The notes beneath the pieces are model-generated. The model was not told the origin of the DNA, did no database searches, and worked only from the letters and a program-made list of their open reading frames with translations. A stretch of DNA of 15,427 bases from an uncultured Christensenella sp. (GTDB taxonomy: Bacteria > Bacillota > Clostridia > Christensenellales > Borkfalkiaceae), in NCBI GenBank assembly GCA_910579585.1, contig CAJTVA010000031.1, forward strand, positions 1 through 15,427, read 5' to 3'. Below are positions 6,357 through 14,083 of this stretch, one piece after another (the first letter of the stretch is position 1; every line of letters starts with the position of its first letter). The position numbers and the translations under genes were made by a program.

Positions 6357-6575
6357 TTATTGTCCGTTTCTATCTCTTTTGGCGGCTTCTTCCAATAATA
6401 CTTTGTATCCCGCTTCTATAAGACGGACTTTCGTGTAACCGTTCTTACTTAAAAATTCGTTTATTTCTTCTGCCTGTTTTCTCGGCACGCTCGTTCCCCA
6501 AACCAAACTCTTTGCTTTGCGTTCTTCTCTATGCCGTTCTTCGTACTTCTTATCTTTTTCCGCTCTCGGTTTCAT
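6357..6575 (-). CDS. Ribbon-helix-helix small DNA-binding protein
   Basis: A 72-residue, highly charged protein. After a Lys/Arg/Glu-rich N-terminus comes a ribbon-helix-helix-like pattern: a strand SLVWGTSVPRK, helix QAEEINEFLSKNG, turn YTK and helix VRLIEAGYKVLLEEAAK. Such proteins in mobilizable elements act as relaxosome accessory proteins or as autoregulators; either is possible. GGAGGG is seven bases from the ATG. The gene is first in a likely operon with the TnpW-like protein and recombinase, under an exact-consensus promoter. The imperfect palindrome GTGTAAATACGACAC between promoter and gene could be its operator. Confidence 0.7.
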   Translation of the reverse strand: MKPRAEKDKKYEERHREERKAKSLVWGTSVPRKQAEEINEFLSKNGYTKVRLIEAGYKVLLEEAAKRDRNGQ

Positions 6576-6622
6576 AATACCCTCCGTGAATATATGTGTC
6601 GTATTTACACGCCATTTTCTTT

Positions 6623-6651
6623 ATTATACGCTTTTATGGGTATCTTGTCAA
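6623..6651 (-). promoter_or_regulatory. Exact-consensus sigma-A promoter of the RHH-recombinase operon
   Basis: Minus-strand TTGACA (6651-6646), a 17-base spacer and TATAAT (6628-6623), identical to the ideal sigma-A/sigma-70 consensus. GTGT-7-ACAC (about 6598-6612) just downstream is a candidate repressor site. Such a strong promoter before recombinase genes would normally need repression. Confidence 0.85.
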
Positions 6652-6690
6652 CGGTTTAGATAGAGTAGTGGAACGGGCTCATCATAAAAT

Positions 6691-7884
6691 TTATTTTGCC
6701 CACCAATTCTTTGAAGATTTAACGGGCGGTTTTGGTACGTTCTTGCGTTCGGTTGCCGTGCGCTTTGCTTCTTCCAATTTGTCCGGCGCGTACTCCGAAA
6801 GGAATAGCAAAAACTCCTTATGCCTTTCCAATTCGGGTATGCGCCGTTCCGCTTGCCGCAGTAGGTTGAAAAGATTTTCGCTGTCTTTGTCTTTGATTAG
6901 CTTTTCTTTTTCCAACCGCTTATACTCGGTAGTAAGACCTATAATCATCTTTCTCAACTTCGTAGGGGATAACGGCAGATTGCCGCTCATCGCTTCTTTG
7001 AAAGCATCCAAGTATTCCTGCAACGGTTTTAATTCTTCCAATGCCTTATCCCGTGTTTCTACGGCAGTCTGCGCTTGTTCGATTACTTCTTCCGCGTGGA
7101 CTTTATCCGCTTCGAGATTTGCAAGCTCGGCTTCTTGTTTTTGCTTTTGCCATTGATACTTTGTCGTATGCTTTTTATTGCTTCCGACTTCGCCGCGTTC
7201 CAAGCCGTAATGTACGCTCACTTGCTCGTAGAACTCGTCCTGCATATTGCCGTAAGAAAGCTGCCCGCCGCGCTCGCCCAAAAAGTCCGAACTGCATAAC
7301 TTCGGCTGTTCCAACGGAATGTACTCGTAAACGCTTTTGCCGCGTTCGTCTTTCTTTTGAATAGGCGAGCCTTTCTTATTCCGCATTACTTTTCCGTCCG
7401 CGTCTTTTTCATAGACTTTCTTTTTGGTGGTGTCTACAATGGGGATATAGTAGAGCTGTAAATGCGGCGTAGTTTCGTCCAAATGGATAACCGCCGACAA
7501 TACGTTTTTATCCGTTCCCTTATAGCCGATTTCCTGCAACGCAAACTCATAACAACGGTTGAAATATTCCATTACCGCATACGGCGTTTCTTCGCCTTTC
7601 TTCCAACCGAGCCGCTCGAAGAACGCCGTGTCCGACGTGATAATCATACCCTCGAAAGCAACGGACTTTTTCTTTTCGCGGAAGGTTGCGTTTAACTCTT
7701 GCATTGTCTTTTTCCATTGTGCGGTAAGACCGCCGTCCGACTTTTTGAAATACAGATTGAGCGGTGTGCGTTCGCTGTCTATATCTTCGTTGCGGTGGCG
7801 CTTGCTTGTACGTTCCGTTTCGCCGCCTATCTTGCCCAAACTGCCTTTATTGAATTGGTCTACTCTGACTACCTGATAACTTAT
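6691..7884 (-). CDS. MobV-family relaxase (Mob/Pre), ATA at start position
   Basis: About 397 residues of a MobV relaxase, which nicks oriT and pilots the strand during mobilization. The N-terminus reads SYQVVRVDQFNKGSLGKIGG and ERTSKRHRNEDIDSERTPLN, the conserved first motif. The catalytic block AVIHLDETTPHLQLYYIPI has the HxDExTPH core, though the usual final His is Gln. The last ~170 residues are a long coiled coil. Homologous sequence extends upstream of TTG 7839 to ATA 7884, which sits eight bases after AGGAGG; no ATG exists there. ATA overlaps the previous stop as ATAA, so an ancestral ATGA coupling mutated G to A is likely. Expression is probably reduced; TTG 7839 would lose 15 residues. 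Confidence 0.88.
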   Translation of the reverse strand: MSYQVVRVDQFNKGSLGKIGGETERTSKRHRNEDIDSERTPLNLYFKKSDGGLTAQWKKTMQELNATFREKKKSVAFEGMIITSDTAFFERLGWKKGEETPYAVMEYFNRCYEFALQEIGYKGTDKNVLSAVIHLDETTPHLQLYYIPIVDTTKKKVYEKDADGKVMRNKKGSPIQKKDERGKSVYEYIPLEQPKLCSSDFLGERGGQLSYGNMQDEFYEQVSVHYGLERGEVGSNKKHTTKYQWQKQKQEAELANLEADKVHAEEVIEQAQTAVETRDKALEELKPLQEYLDAFKEAMSGNLPLSPTKLRKMIIGLTTEYKRLEKEKLIKDKDSENLFNLLRQAERRIPELERHKEFLLFLSEYAPDKLEEAKRTATERKNVPKPPVKSSKNWWAK

Positions 7885-8048
7885 TTTTGTTTCCTCCTGA
7901 ATTTCGTTCTTCGGTCAAAATTGCCCCCTGCAAGGGCGAACTTGGCTACTTGTAGCCTAGTGAGATATGGATATACTCCGAATATTCTGTTTTGTTCGTC
8001 CAAGCGGTAGAGCTTCATTTTGCCGTGTCTTGTGATTTTGCTTGTCAT
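7881..8048 (-). CDS. Small basic protein coupled to the relaxase (hypothetical)
   Basis: The 55-residue frame from ATG 8048 ends exactly on the relaxase start (ATAA overlap), the geometry of a translationally coupled gene. It is basic with a patterned middle (MKLYRLDEQNRIFGVYPYL, then LQVAKFALAGGNF). No family is recognised. ATG 8048 lacks a good ribosome binding site. A strong one, GGAGGT (8093-8088), sits seven bases before ATG 8080 in another frame, which stops after MTIRPP. One missing base near 8063-8067 would fuse the two (MTIRPP-LIGKQMTSK), giving about 66 residues. The inverted repeat GGCTAC/GTAGCC (7944-7957) lies within it and could be DNA-level signal. Confidence 0.5.
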   Translation of the reverse strand: MTSKITRHGKMKLYRLDEQNRIFGVYPYLTRLQVAKFALAGGNFDRRTKFRRKQK

Positions 8049-8314
8049 TTGCTTGCCGATTAAGGCGGTCTTATTGTCATTGCGTTTACCTCCGTTTGAG
8101 AACAATTAATATCTTCGTCCACGCAAGAAAGAGTGGAATAGATACCGTAAAAAAGGCGCGAAAAAAGCCGCTGATAACTTCTTGTATCACCGACTTCTAA
8201 CCGTGTTTAGCAACATAATGTGCTCTATGATGGTTGGTCATTCTATTAAGTTAGAGAATTGATTTTAGTGCCGTTTCCCGAAAAAATCGTACACTTATAA
8301 AAGCCTATCACGGC

Positions 8315-8505
8315 TTACGAATTTTGCGTAACAAAACAAAACTTACGCCCTTTCCGTAAGCTAAGGCACGGGCGGCTATACTGCCCAAACCTTCCGCGGC
8401 CTATGAGCTGTCGCTCATTGCGGAATCTGCCGAACTCATAACCGTTATCCGTTCGGCACACCCTTTCAAAAGGGTACAATACCACTCATTACACTACTGT
8501 GGTAT
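8315..8505 (-). other. Array of seven hairpins: structured leader RNA or oriT region
   Basis: No gene lies in 8106-8598. Seven inverted repeats follow one another: TTACG/CGTAA (8315-8319/8327-8331), CTTACG/CGTAAG (8342-8347/8355-8360), GGGCGG/CTGCCC (8370-8375/8381-8386, one G-U pair), ATGAGC/GCTCAT (8403-8408/8413-8418) inside CCGC/GCGG (8394-8397/8420-8423), TGCCGAAC/GTTCGGCA (8428-8435/8451-8458), ACCCTTT/AAAGGGT (8460-8466/8469-8475), and ATACCAC/GTGGTAT (8479-8485/8499-8505). The leftward promoter at 8513-8541 starts transcription almost at the first hairpin. It may be a structured 5' leader/ncRNA or the transfer origin for the adjacent MobV relaxase. The rest, 8106-8314, shows nothing clear. 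Confidence 0.6.
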
Positions 8506-8512
8506 GCTATGT

Positions 8513-8541
8513 ATTTTATCACTATGACAGTATAAAGTCAA
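8513..8541 (-). promoter_or_regulatory. Leftward promoter of the relaxase transcript
   Basis: TTGACT (8541-8536), a 17-base spacer, TAAAAT (8518-8513). The predicted start near 8506 would yield a leader of more than 400 bases through the hairpin array before the small ORF and the relaxase. Confidence 0.7.
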
Positions 8542-8598
8542 TAGATTTTCAAAACAAATGTTTGTGATTTTTGGAAAGTTTTGTCGAAAAGCGACTTT

Positions 8599-9948
8599 CT
8601 AAAATTCAACGGTAAACTTACTGCCCTCGCCAAGCGTGCTTTCGACGCTTATTTTCCAACCGGATTTTTGGCATATCTTTTTGGCAACGGCAAGCCCCAA
8701 ACCAAAGCCGCCGTTTTTACCGTTGTGCGATTTGTCAACCGTGAAAAAGCGAGAAAATACTTTGCTCATATTTTCTTCCGCAATGCCTATTCCCGTATCT
8801 TCAACAGTCAGCCCTTGATAGTTGAGCGTAACCGTTATACTGCCGCCGTCCTTATTGTATTTAATGGCGTTTCGCACGAGATTTCCGAAGATTTCGCTTA
8901 ATCTTTCGTGTCTGCTCATTACGATTACGTTATCGTCTATTTTTTCCGTTATCGTAATATTCCTTTTGTCCGCTTCGGGTTTCAATGCGGCAATCGTTTC
9001 TTTTGCAAGCGCGGAAAAGTCCACTTCGTAAGGGGGTAAATCGTCATTGTCGATTTCGCTGTAATTGATGATACAGGCAATCAAATTTGTAAGGCGTTCG
9101 CTCTGCGTGAGTATTGTTTTATACGCTGTTTTCGTTTGGCTTTCGCTCATACCGCCCGTCTGTAACAATTCGGCGTAGCCGTGAATAGATGTGAGCGGCG
9201 TATTCATCTCGTGCGTTACGTTAGAAATAAATTCGTCCTTTGAAACACGCGCTTTTTCCACAAGCTCTTTTTCCGCTTGTATCTCGCTCATTTGCCTTTG
9301 AATGTTGCGATTGCGCTCGTTGAGAATATAGGCTACGGGTTTGAGTTCGGAATATTTGCTTGTAACTTGCGGATTGTTTGCGGCATCGCTTGCAAGTTTT
9401 TTTACGGGCGTTAAGATATAGTGCGTTGATACAAAGGCTATGACGGCGCACAATACTATACACAAGATGAAGAAATACAGTAATATAGGTAACGATTTTG
9501 CGAAGATACTCCAATCGGTATCGGTGAATATAGCAATCCGCACTAAAAATTGTCCGTCGAAGTTTTTGCAATAGTACACCATATTTTTACCAAGCGTAGA
9601 ACTGCCGCGCACTGCAAAACCTTCTTCGTCGAAAATAGCTTCTTTTATTTCCGATCTGTCGGAATGATTTTCCAAATCGTCATCGGCAATGCTGTCGGCA
9701 AGTACGTTGCCTTGTGCGTCCATAAACGTAACCCTTGCGCCGTTCAATTTTTCCGAAAAGGCGGCGGCGTTTTGTTCGTTCAAATCGTCCAAATTCAAAG
9801 TTTCATCAAAGCTGTTCATATAAACGCGCAAATATTCTTTGCTGTCGTCTATGGACGATTTATAATAAACTTGCGTTGCCGCAAAAGAAAAGACAAAAAG
9901 ACAGGCAAACGTAATTCCAAGCGATAAAATCCAAATGCGCCATTTCAT
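8599..9948 (-). CDS. phoR: Sensor histidine kinase, PhoR-like
   Basis: A 449-residue membrane sensor kinase. TM1 lies at about 7-27 and TM2 at about 152-176, enclosing an extracytoplasmic sensor of about 120 residues. Then come a HAMP-like linker (TPVKKLASDA), HisKA with FISNVTHEMNTPLTSIHGY (phospho-accepting His246), and HATPase_c with N box NLVRNAIKYN, G1 DTGIGI, F box FSRFF and G2 GGFGLGLA. The catalytic core is complete. Its ATG overlaps the response-regulator stop (ATGA). Position after pstB suggests phosphate sensing, as in PhoR; specificity is inferred from context. The stop is immediately followed by mobile-element DNA, and only a weak hairpin (GTCG/CGAC with outer GAAAG/CTTTC) could end the transcript. 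Confidence 0.9.
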   Translation of the reverse strand: MKWRIWILSLGITFACLFVFSFAATQVYYKSSIDDSKEYLRVYMNSFDETLNLDDLNEQNAAAFSEKLNGARVTFMDAQGNVLADSIADDDLENHSDRSEIKEAIFDEEGFAVRGSSTLGKNMVYYCKNFDGQFLVRIAIFTDTDWSIFAKSLPILLYFFILCIVLCAVIAFVSTHYILTPVKKLASDAANNPQVTSKYSELKPVAYILNERNRNIQRQMSEIQAEKELVEKARVSKDEFISNVTHEMNTPLTSIHGYAELLQTGGMSESQTKTAYKTILTQSERLTNLIACIINYSEIDNDDLPPYEVDFSALAKETIAALKPEADKRNITITEKIDDNVIVMSRHERLSEIFGNLVRNAIKYNKDGGSITVTLNYQGLTVEDTGIGIAEENMSKVFSRFFTVDKSHNGKNGGFGLGLAVAKKICQKSGWKISVESTLGEGSKFTVEF

Positions 9949-10586
9949 AATTTGTACCCCACACCGAATATCGTTTCAATCTTTACGCCGAGCTTGCGAA
10001 GACGGGCAACGTGATTGTCGAGCGTTCGCGTTTCGCCTACGTCGTACCCCCAAACTTCGGTTAAAAGTTTTTCACGGGATAAAACTTTTCCGTGATTTTC
10101 CATAAAATATTGTAATAGTTCAAATTCCTTATGATTGAGCGATACTTCTTTGCCGTCGATTTCGCAGACGAAAGTTTCAGAGTTCAGCGTAACATTACCA
10201 ACCGACAAAACGCTTTGTCGCTGTTTTCCGCGCAATCTTGCGTTTACTCTTGCCGTAAGTTCCAATACGGAAAAGGGCTTTGCTATATAATCGTCCGCGC
10301 CCATATTCAAACCGTTTACCTTATCTTCTTCCTTTGATAGTGCGGAGAGCATAATACAGCTTACGGCAGGAAATTTCTCTTTGATAAAATGAAGAGCGTC
10401 TAAACCGCTTCCGTCGGGTAACATTATATCAAGTAATGCAACGTCCGGCTGTTCGCCCAAAAGTGCGGAGGTAAAAGATTTCAAGGTTGAAAACGCCTTG
10501 AAATCCAAGCCGTTCATCTCTAATGCGACCTTGATTAATCCGCAAATGCTTGTATCGTCTTCTAAAATAAAAACCGTACCTTTCAT
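9945..10586 (-). CDS. phoP: OmpR/PhoB-family response regulator, PhoP-like
   Basis: A 213-residue regulator. The receiver domain (1-115) has acidic pocket EDD (9-11), phospho-acceptor Asp53 in ALLDIMLPDGSG, switch residue in MLSAL and conserved Lys in YIAKPF. The C-terminal winged helix (about 125-213) has LNHKEFELLQYFMENHGKVLSREKLLTEVWGY and TRTLDNHVARLRKL. ATG 10586 follows AAGGTGAT. It is translationally coupled to the kinase. An 83-base gap after pstB holds TATAAT and an 11-bp-spaced direct repeat, so the pair may also be transcribed from its own Pho-controlled promoter. Assignment to phosphate control comes from gene context. Confidence 0.9.
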   Translation of the reverse strand: MKGTVFILEDDTSICGLIKVALEMNGLDFKAFSTLKSFTSALLGEQPDVALLDIMLPDGSGLDALHFIKEKFPAVSCIMLSALSKEEDKVNGLNMGADDYIAKPFSVLELTARVNARLRGKQRQSVLSVGNVTLNSETFVCEIDGKEVSLNHKEFELLQYFMENHGKVLSREKLLTEVWGYDVGETRTLDNHVARLRKLGVKIETIFGVGYKL

Positions 10587-10603
10587 AATATCACCTTGCT
10601 TTA

Positions 10604-10667
10604 ATTATATCATTTTTTGTTTGATAAATAAAGTGTTGAGAATATGCCGCTTGTAATAAAATTGTAA
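10604..10667 (-). promoter_or_regulatory. Promoter with Pho-box-like direct repeat upstream of the response regulator
   Basis: On the minus strand TTACAA-5-TTACAA (10667-10662 and 10656-10651) gives an 11-base period, the spacing expected for tandem PhoB/PhoP binding. About 40 bases downstream is TATAAT (10609-10604) with only a poor -35, typical of an activator-dependent promoter. The repeat begins three bases after the pstB stop. Autoregulation is inferred. Confidence 0.5.
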
Positions 10668-10669
10668 TA

Positions 10670-11461
10670 TCAACCAAATCTGCCGTTGATATAATCGTCT
10701 GTTTTTTTATTCTGCGGATGAGCAAACAACTTTTTCGTTTCGTCCATTTCAATCATTTCGCCCAAAAGAAAGTACGCCGTATAGTCGGCTATTCTGAACG
10801 CCTGCTGCATATTGTGCGTTACCATAATAATGGTCATATTCTTTTTGAGTTCCATACATAATTCTTCGATTTTACCCGTCGAAATGGGATCGAGCGCACT
10901 CGTCGGCTCGTCCATTAAAAGAATTTGCGGCTCAACGGACAGCGCACGGGCAATACAGAGCCTTTGCTGTTGACCGCCCGAAAGACCGAGAGCGGATTTA
11001 TTCAACCTATCTTTTACTTCGTCCCACATAGCCGCGCCTTTGAGCGAGCTTTCAACTATTCCGTCTAATTCACTTTTGGCGCGTATTCCGAACGTGCGCG
11101 GACCGTATGCGATATTATCGTAAACGCTCATAGCAAGCGGGTTGGGGCGTTGGAATACCATACCCACGTTTTTGCGAAGACGGGATAAATCGGTCTTGCG
11201 GGAATAAATATCCGTATCGCCGACCTTGATTTCGCCCGTGATTTTACAGCTTTCGATTAAATCGTTCATTCTATTAAGCGATTTTATGAGCGTGGATTTA
11301 CCGCAACCCGAAGGTCCTATTAAAGCAGTGAGTTTATTTTTCGGAAAATCCATATAAATGCTTTTTAACGCGTGAAACGAGCCGTAGTATAAATTCATTT
11401 CCTTGACAGAAACGGCAATATCGCCGCTCAAATCAAATTGCTCTATAATGTGTTTTTTCAT
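10670..11461 (-). CDS. pstB: Phosphate ABC transporter ATP-binding protein PstB
   Basis: The 263-residue ATPase that powers the Pst phosphate importer at the inner face of the membrane. Walker A GPSGCGKST (49-57), Q-loop VFQRPNPLA (102-110), signature LSGGQQQRL (160-168), Walker B ILLMDEP (180-186), and H-loop MVTHNM are intact. Features typical of PstB are NLYYGSFHAL, LNRMNDL and QRPNPLAMSVYDNIAYGPR. Length matches the family. ATG 11461 overlaps the permease stop (ATGA) and has GGAG about nine bases upstream. No phoU follows; the next gene is the two-component pair. Confidence 0.97.
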   Translation of the reverse strand: MKKHIIEQFDLSGDIAVSVKEMNLYYGSFHALKSIYMDFPKNKLTALIGPSGCGKSTLIKSLNRMNDLIESCKITGEIKVGDTDIYSRKTDLSRLRKNVGMVFQRPNPLAMSVYDNIAYGPRTFGIRAKSELDGIVESSLKGAAMWDEVKDRLNKSALGLSGGQQQRLCIARALSVEPQILLMDEPTSALDPISTGKIEELCMELKKNMTIIMVTHNMQQAFRIADYTAYFLLGEMIEMDETKKLFAHPQNKKTDDYINGRFG

Positions 11462-13239
11462 ATCTTTTTTCTCCGATTAAATAACCATTCCATAAGTGAA
11501 ACGAGTAAGTTAAGTATGATGACGAATATAAGCAATATGCTTGCCGTAGCGTAGGCTTCGTTGACCTGCAAACCGTTACTCATAAACTTCCATACGAGAA
11601 CGGCGAAACTTGCCGCACTATCTCCGTAACCTTGCGGAATAAAAGTAGATGCCGAGCCCACCGTAAATATGAGAGCCGCGCTTTCGTTTACGATTCGCCC
11701 GATAGAAAGGATAATCGACGTTATAATTCCCGTAATTGCCTGCGGCAGAACGACGACGAAAATCGTCCGCAGTTTTCCCGCGCCGAGAGCGTAACTTGCT
11801 TCACGCATACTGTCGGGCACTTCCGATAAACTTTGTTCGGTGCTGCGTATAATCGTCGGCAAAATGATAAGAGCCAAAGTAATTCCGCCCGCCCATAGAG
11901 AATAGCCCATATTCATACCGATTACAAAGAATACCATTCCGAACAGCCCGAATATTATCGACGGAATACCGGCAAGTGTATCGACGAACAGGCGTATCAC
12001 TTTAACGAAAATGCTTCCTTTGTTTGCATACTCGTTCAAAAAGATTGCCGCGCCTACACCGAGCGGCAAAGCAAGCAACAGCGCAAGACCTATAAGCATT
12101 GTAGTTGATACAAAAGCGGGCGCAAGCGTCGTGTGTGCGTTACCGCTTTCCCCGAACATAAAGTCAATACTCAAATGCGGAAAGCCTTTTACGAAAACGA
12201 ATATTACGATAAATGCGAGAACGAACGCAACCAGCAAAGAAATAACCCAAGAAACTATCCATAGCGCATCGCAAGCGCTACCCGTGCGACGATAGCTTTT
12301 TAACGTATCTTTCTGATCGCTTTCTCTCAATCTACGAGAGAAAAATTTATTGCCGCCCTTGCTGTCCTTTTTTACAGCCATAAGGCAAAGATTAAGTATG
12401 AGTATAAAGATAAGCAATACGAACCCGTCGGCAATAAGCGCAGACTGTTCGGACGGCGTTGCATAACCCCAATTCTGTACGATATTGCTTGTGAGCGTGG
12501 TAAACGGCACGAACGCACCGAACGGATAACCCGAACCGTTACCCACTATCATCTGAACAGCCATTGTTTCGCCGATTGCACGACCTATACCGAGTATGAT
12601 TGCCGATATAATTCCGCTCTTTGCGGCGGGTAGTAAAACTTTCCATACCGCTTGATTTTTTGAACAGCCGAGCGCAAGCGCGCCTTCGTAGTAGTGCATG
12701 GGTACGGCTTCCAAACTGTTTTTGGTTATGGAAGTTATTGTCGGTAATATCATAACCGAGAGAATAAGCGTACACGCCAAAAGTCCGAAACCCGCATTAT
12801 TCGGGTGGAATATATCGACGAGTAGCGGCATTAAAAATTTATACCCGAACAGACCATACACGATAGACGGAATACCCGCAAGCAAATTTACTATCTGCGT
12901 ATATATCTTTTTCAGTCGTTTAGGGCAATAAAATACAAGCCAAATCGCCGTAAATACAGCAAGCGTACCGCCGAGCAGAACGGCGCATACGGTAAGAAAG
13001 AACGTGCCGACAATCATTCGCCATATTCCGAAAGTTTCCGATTTTGCCGACCATTCCGAACCGAAAATAAACCTGAAAAAACCTATATCACGAAAAGCGG
13101 GTATGCTTGCATAAAGCAAATAACCGATAATCGTAAATACGGCAAGAATGGAAAATGCCGCAAGGGCTATAAATATTGCCTTTGCGATATTTTCCTTTGA
13201 AAAAAACTTTGCCGTTTTAATCTTTGTAAGCGTAGTCAT
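11458..13239 (-). CDS. pstCA: Fused phosphate permease PstC-PstA
   Basis: A 593-residue protein in which both permease subunits of the Pst importer are one chain. Residues 1-~300 are PstC-like (LLAGIPSIVYGLFGY, then EGALALGCSKNQAVWKVLLP coupling motif and GIGRAIGETMA). A charged linker of about 35 residues (KKDSKGGNKFFSRRLRESDQ) follows. Residues ~325-593 are PstA-like (DTLAGIPSIIFGLFGMVFF, EASYALGAGKLRTIFVVVLP, GRIVNESAALIFT). Each half has about six TM helices and an EAA-type loop contacting PstB. The linker has no ATG and no ribosome binding site for a separate pstA, so the fusion looks genuine. The ATG is one base after the pstS stop; the pstB ATG overlaps its stop. Confidence 0.94.
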   Translation of the reverse strand: MTTLTKIKTAKFFSKENIAKAIFIALAAFSILAVFTIIGYLLYASIPAFRDIGFFRFIFGSEWSAKSETFGIWRMIVGTFFLTVCAVLLGGTLAVFTAIWLVFYCPKRLKKIYTQIVNLLAGIPSIVYGLFGYKFLMPLLVDIFHPNNAGFGLLACTLILSVMILPTITSITKNSLEAVPMHYYEGALALGCSKNQAVWKVLLPAAKSGIISAIILGIGRAIGETMAVQMIVGNGSGYPFGAFVPFTTLTSNIVQNWGYATPSEQSALIADGFVLLIFILILNLCLMAVKKDSKGGNKFFSRRLRESDQKDTLKSYRRTGSACDALWIVSWVISLLVAFVLAFIVIFVFVKGFPHLSIDFMFGESGNAHTTLAPAFVSTTMLIGLALLLALPLGVGAAIFLNEYANKGSIFVKVIRLFVDTLAGIPSIIFGLFGMVFFVIGMNMGYSLWAGGITLALIILPTIIRSTEQSLSEVPDSMREASYALGAGKLRTIFVVVLPQAITGIITSIILSIGRIVNESAALIFTVGSASTFIPQGYGDSAASFAVLVWKFMSNGLQVNEAYATASILLIFVIILNLLVSLMEWLFNRRKKI

Positions 13240-13240
13240 A

Positions 13241-14041
13241 TCACTTTACCGAAATATAACCCGCGCCCGTTATAACCGTTTGAGCTTCCGCACTCATAAT
13301 ATAATCGTAAAAGCCTTGTGCCGCCGCCGACAGCGTTCCGTTTTCTTTGAGTACGATTACGAAAGGACGTTGCAACGCATAGGTGTTGTTCATAATATTT
13401 TCGGTTGTACACGCAACTCCGTCAAGACTTACCGCTTTGACCGTACTTTGCAAACTGCCATAAGATATGTAGCCGATACTGTTTGTCGAGCCTTGTATCG
13501 CTTCGATTACGTTACCCGTTTCGGCAAGCGTGGCAACGCTCGTAGCGTAACCGTTTTCGATTTTCAAAAGCTCGTCGAACGCCGTGCGCGTTCCGCTTGA
13601 CGCATCTCTGCCGATTGCCGCCGTTATCGTAGTGTCGGGAATTGCCGTACCGCTTTCATAGAGTGCTTTCACGTCGGTTTTGCTCACGTCCGTAACAGAA
13701 CAGTCTTTGTTGACGATAAGGGCAATACCGTCCATACAAAGCGTATAGCCTTTCACACCCGTTTCGCTCGATTTCAATTCACGCGAAGACATACCGAAAT
13801 CGTTTAAGCCGTTTTGCGTATCACTTATACCCGCGCCGGACGAAGACATATTTACCGTAATTCTTACGTCGTGCGTCTTTTCGTATTCCGCCGCAAGTTT
13901 TTCCATTATGGGTGTAACGGAAGACGAACCCGAAACGGTAATGCTTTCCTTTTTACTACCGCAACCGCCGAGCGCAGCCATAGAGCTACCGATTGCAGCT
14001 ATGCACAATGCACTCATCAAAATTTTTGTCAGTTTTTTCAT
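13241..14041 (-). CDS. pstS: Phosphate-binding lipoprotein PstS
   Basis: The substrate-binding lipoprotein of the Pst importer, 266 residues from ATG 14041. This start is preferred over an upstream ATG (14098) because AAGGAG lies ten bases before it and it opens a proper lipoprotein signal, MKKLTKILMSALCIAAIGSS followed by MAALGGC with the lipidated Cys. The phosphate-binding-like domain has ITVSGSSSVTPIMEKLAAEY, the MSSSGAGISD loop, FGMSSREL and IGRDASSGTRTAF, all typical PstS phosphate-contact regions. First gene of the pst operon. A sigma-A promoter and a weak Pho-box-like repeat lie upstream. Confidence 0.95.
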   Translation of the reverse strand: MKKLTKILMSALCIAAIGSSMAALGGCGSKKESITVSGSSSVTPIMEKLAAEYEKTHDVRITVNMSSSGAGISDTQNGLNDFGMSSRELKSSETGVKGYTLCMDGIALIVNKDCSVTDVSKTDVKALYESGTAIPDTTITAAIGRDASSGTRTAFDELLKIENGYATSVATLAETGNVIEAIQGSTNSIGYISYGSLQSTVKAVSLDGVACTTENIMNNTYALQRPFVIVLKENGTLSAAAQGFYDYIMSAEAQTVITGAGYISVK

Positions 14042-14083
14042 TTTTTTGTTTCTCCTTGAATTTTTTATTTCTGTCGCTTGACA

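Larger units (their letters stand above)
4328..8598. mobile_element. Integrative mobilizable element (large serine recombinase + MobV), apparently decaying
   Basis: The gene set matches the Clostridia mobilizable-transposon pattern: large serine recombinase, a TnpW-like protein directly upstream, an RHH protein, a MobV relaxase and a hairpin-rich non-coding end. All genes read leftward from internal promoters at 8513-8541 and 6623-6651. It lies directly downstream of the histidine kinase stop (8599). Exact ends were not found: I saw no convincing terminal repeats or target duplication, so the coordinates are gene-based limits. The AT-rich cassette at 2928-4204 may be cargo or a separate insertion. 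No resistance or other obvious cargo gene lies inside. Recombinase and relaxase both carry start-region lesions, suggesting immobility. Confidence 0.7.

Noticed and set aside
12290..12370. pstC-pstA fusion as a sequencing artefact
   Set aside because: There is no hidden ATG with ribosome binding site or stop/start overlap in another frame of the linker; the linker reads as a natural charged loop.
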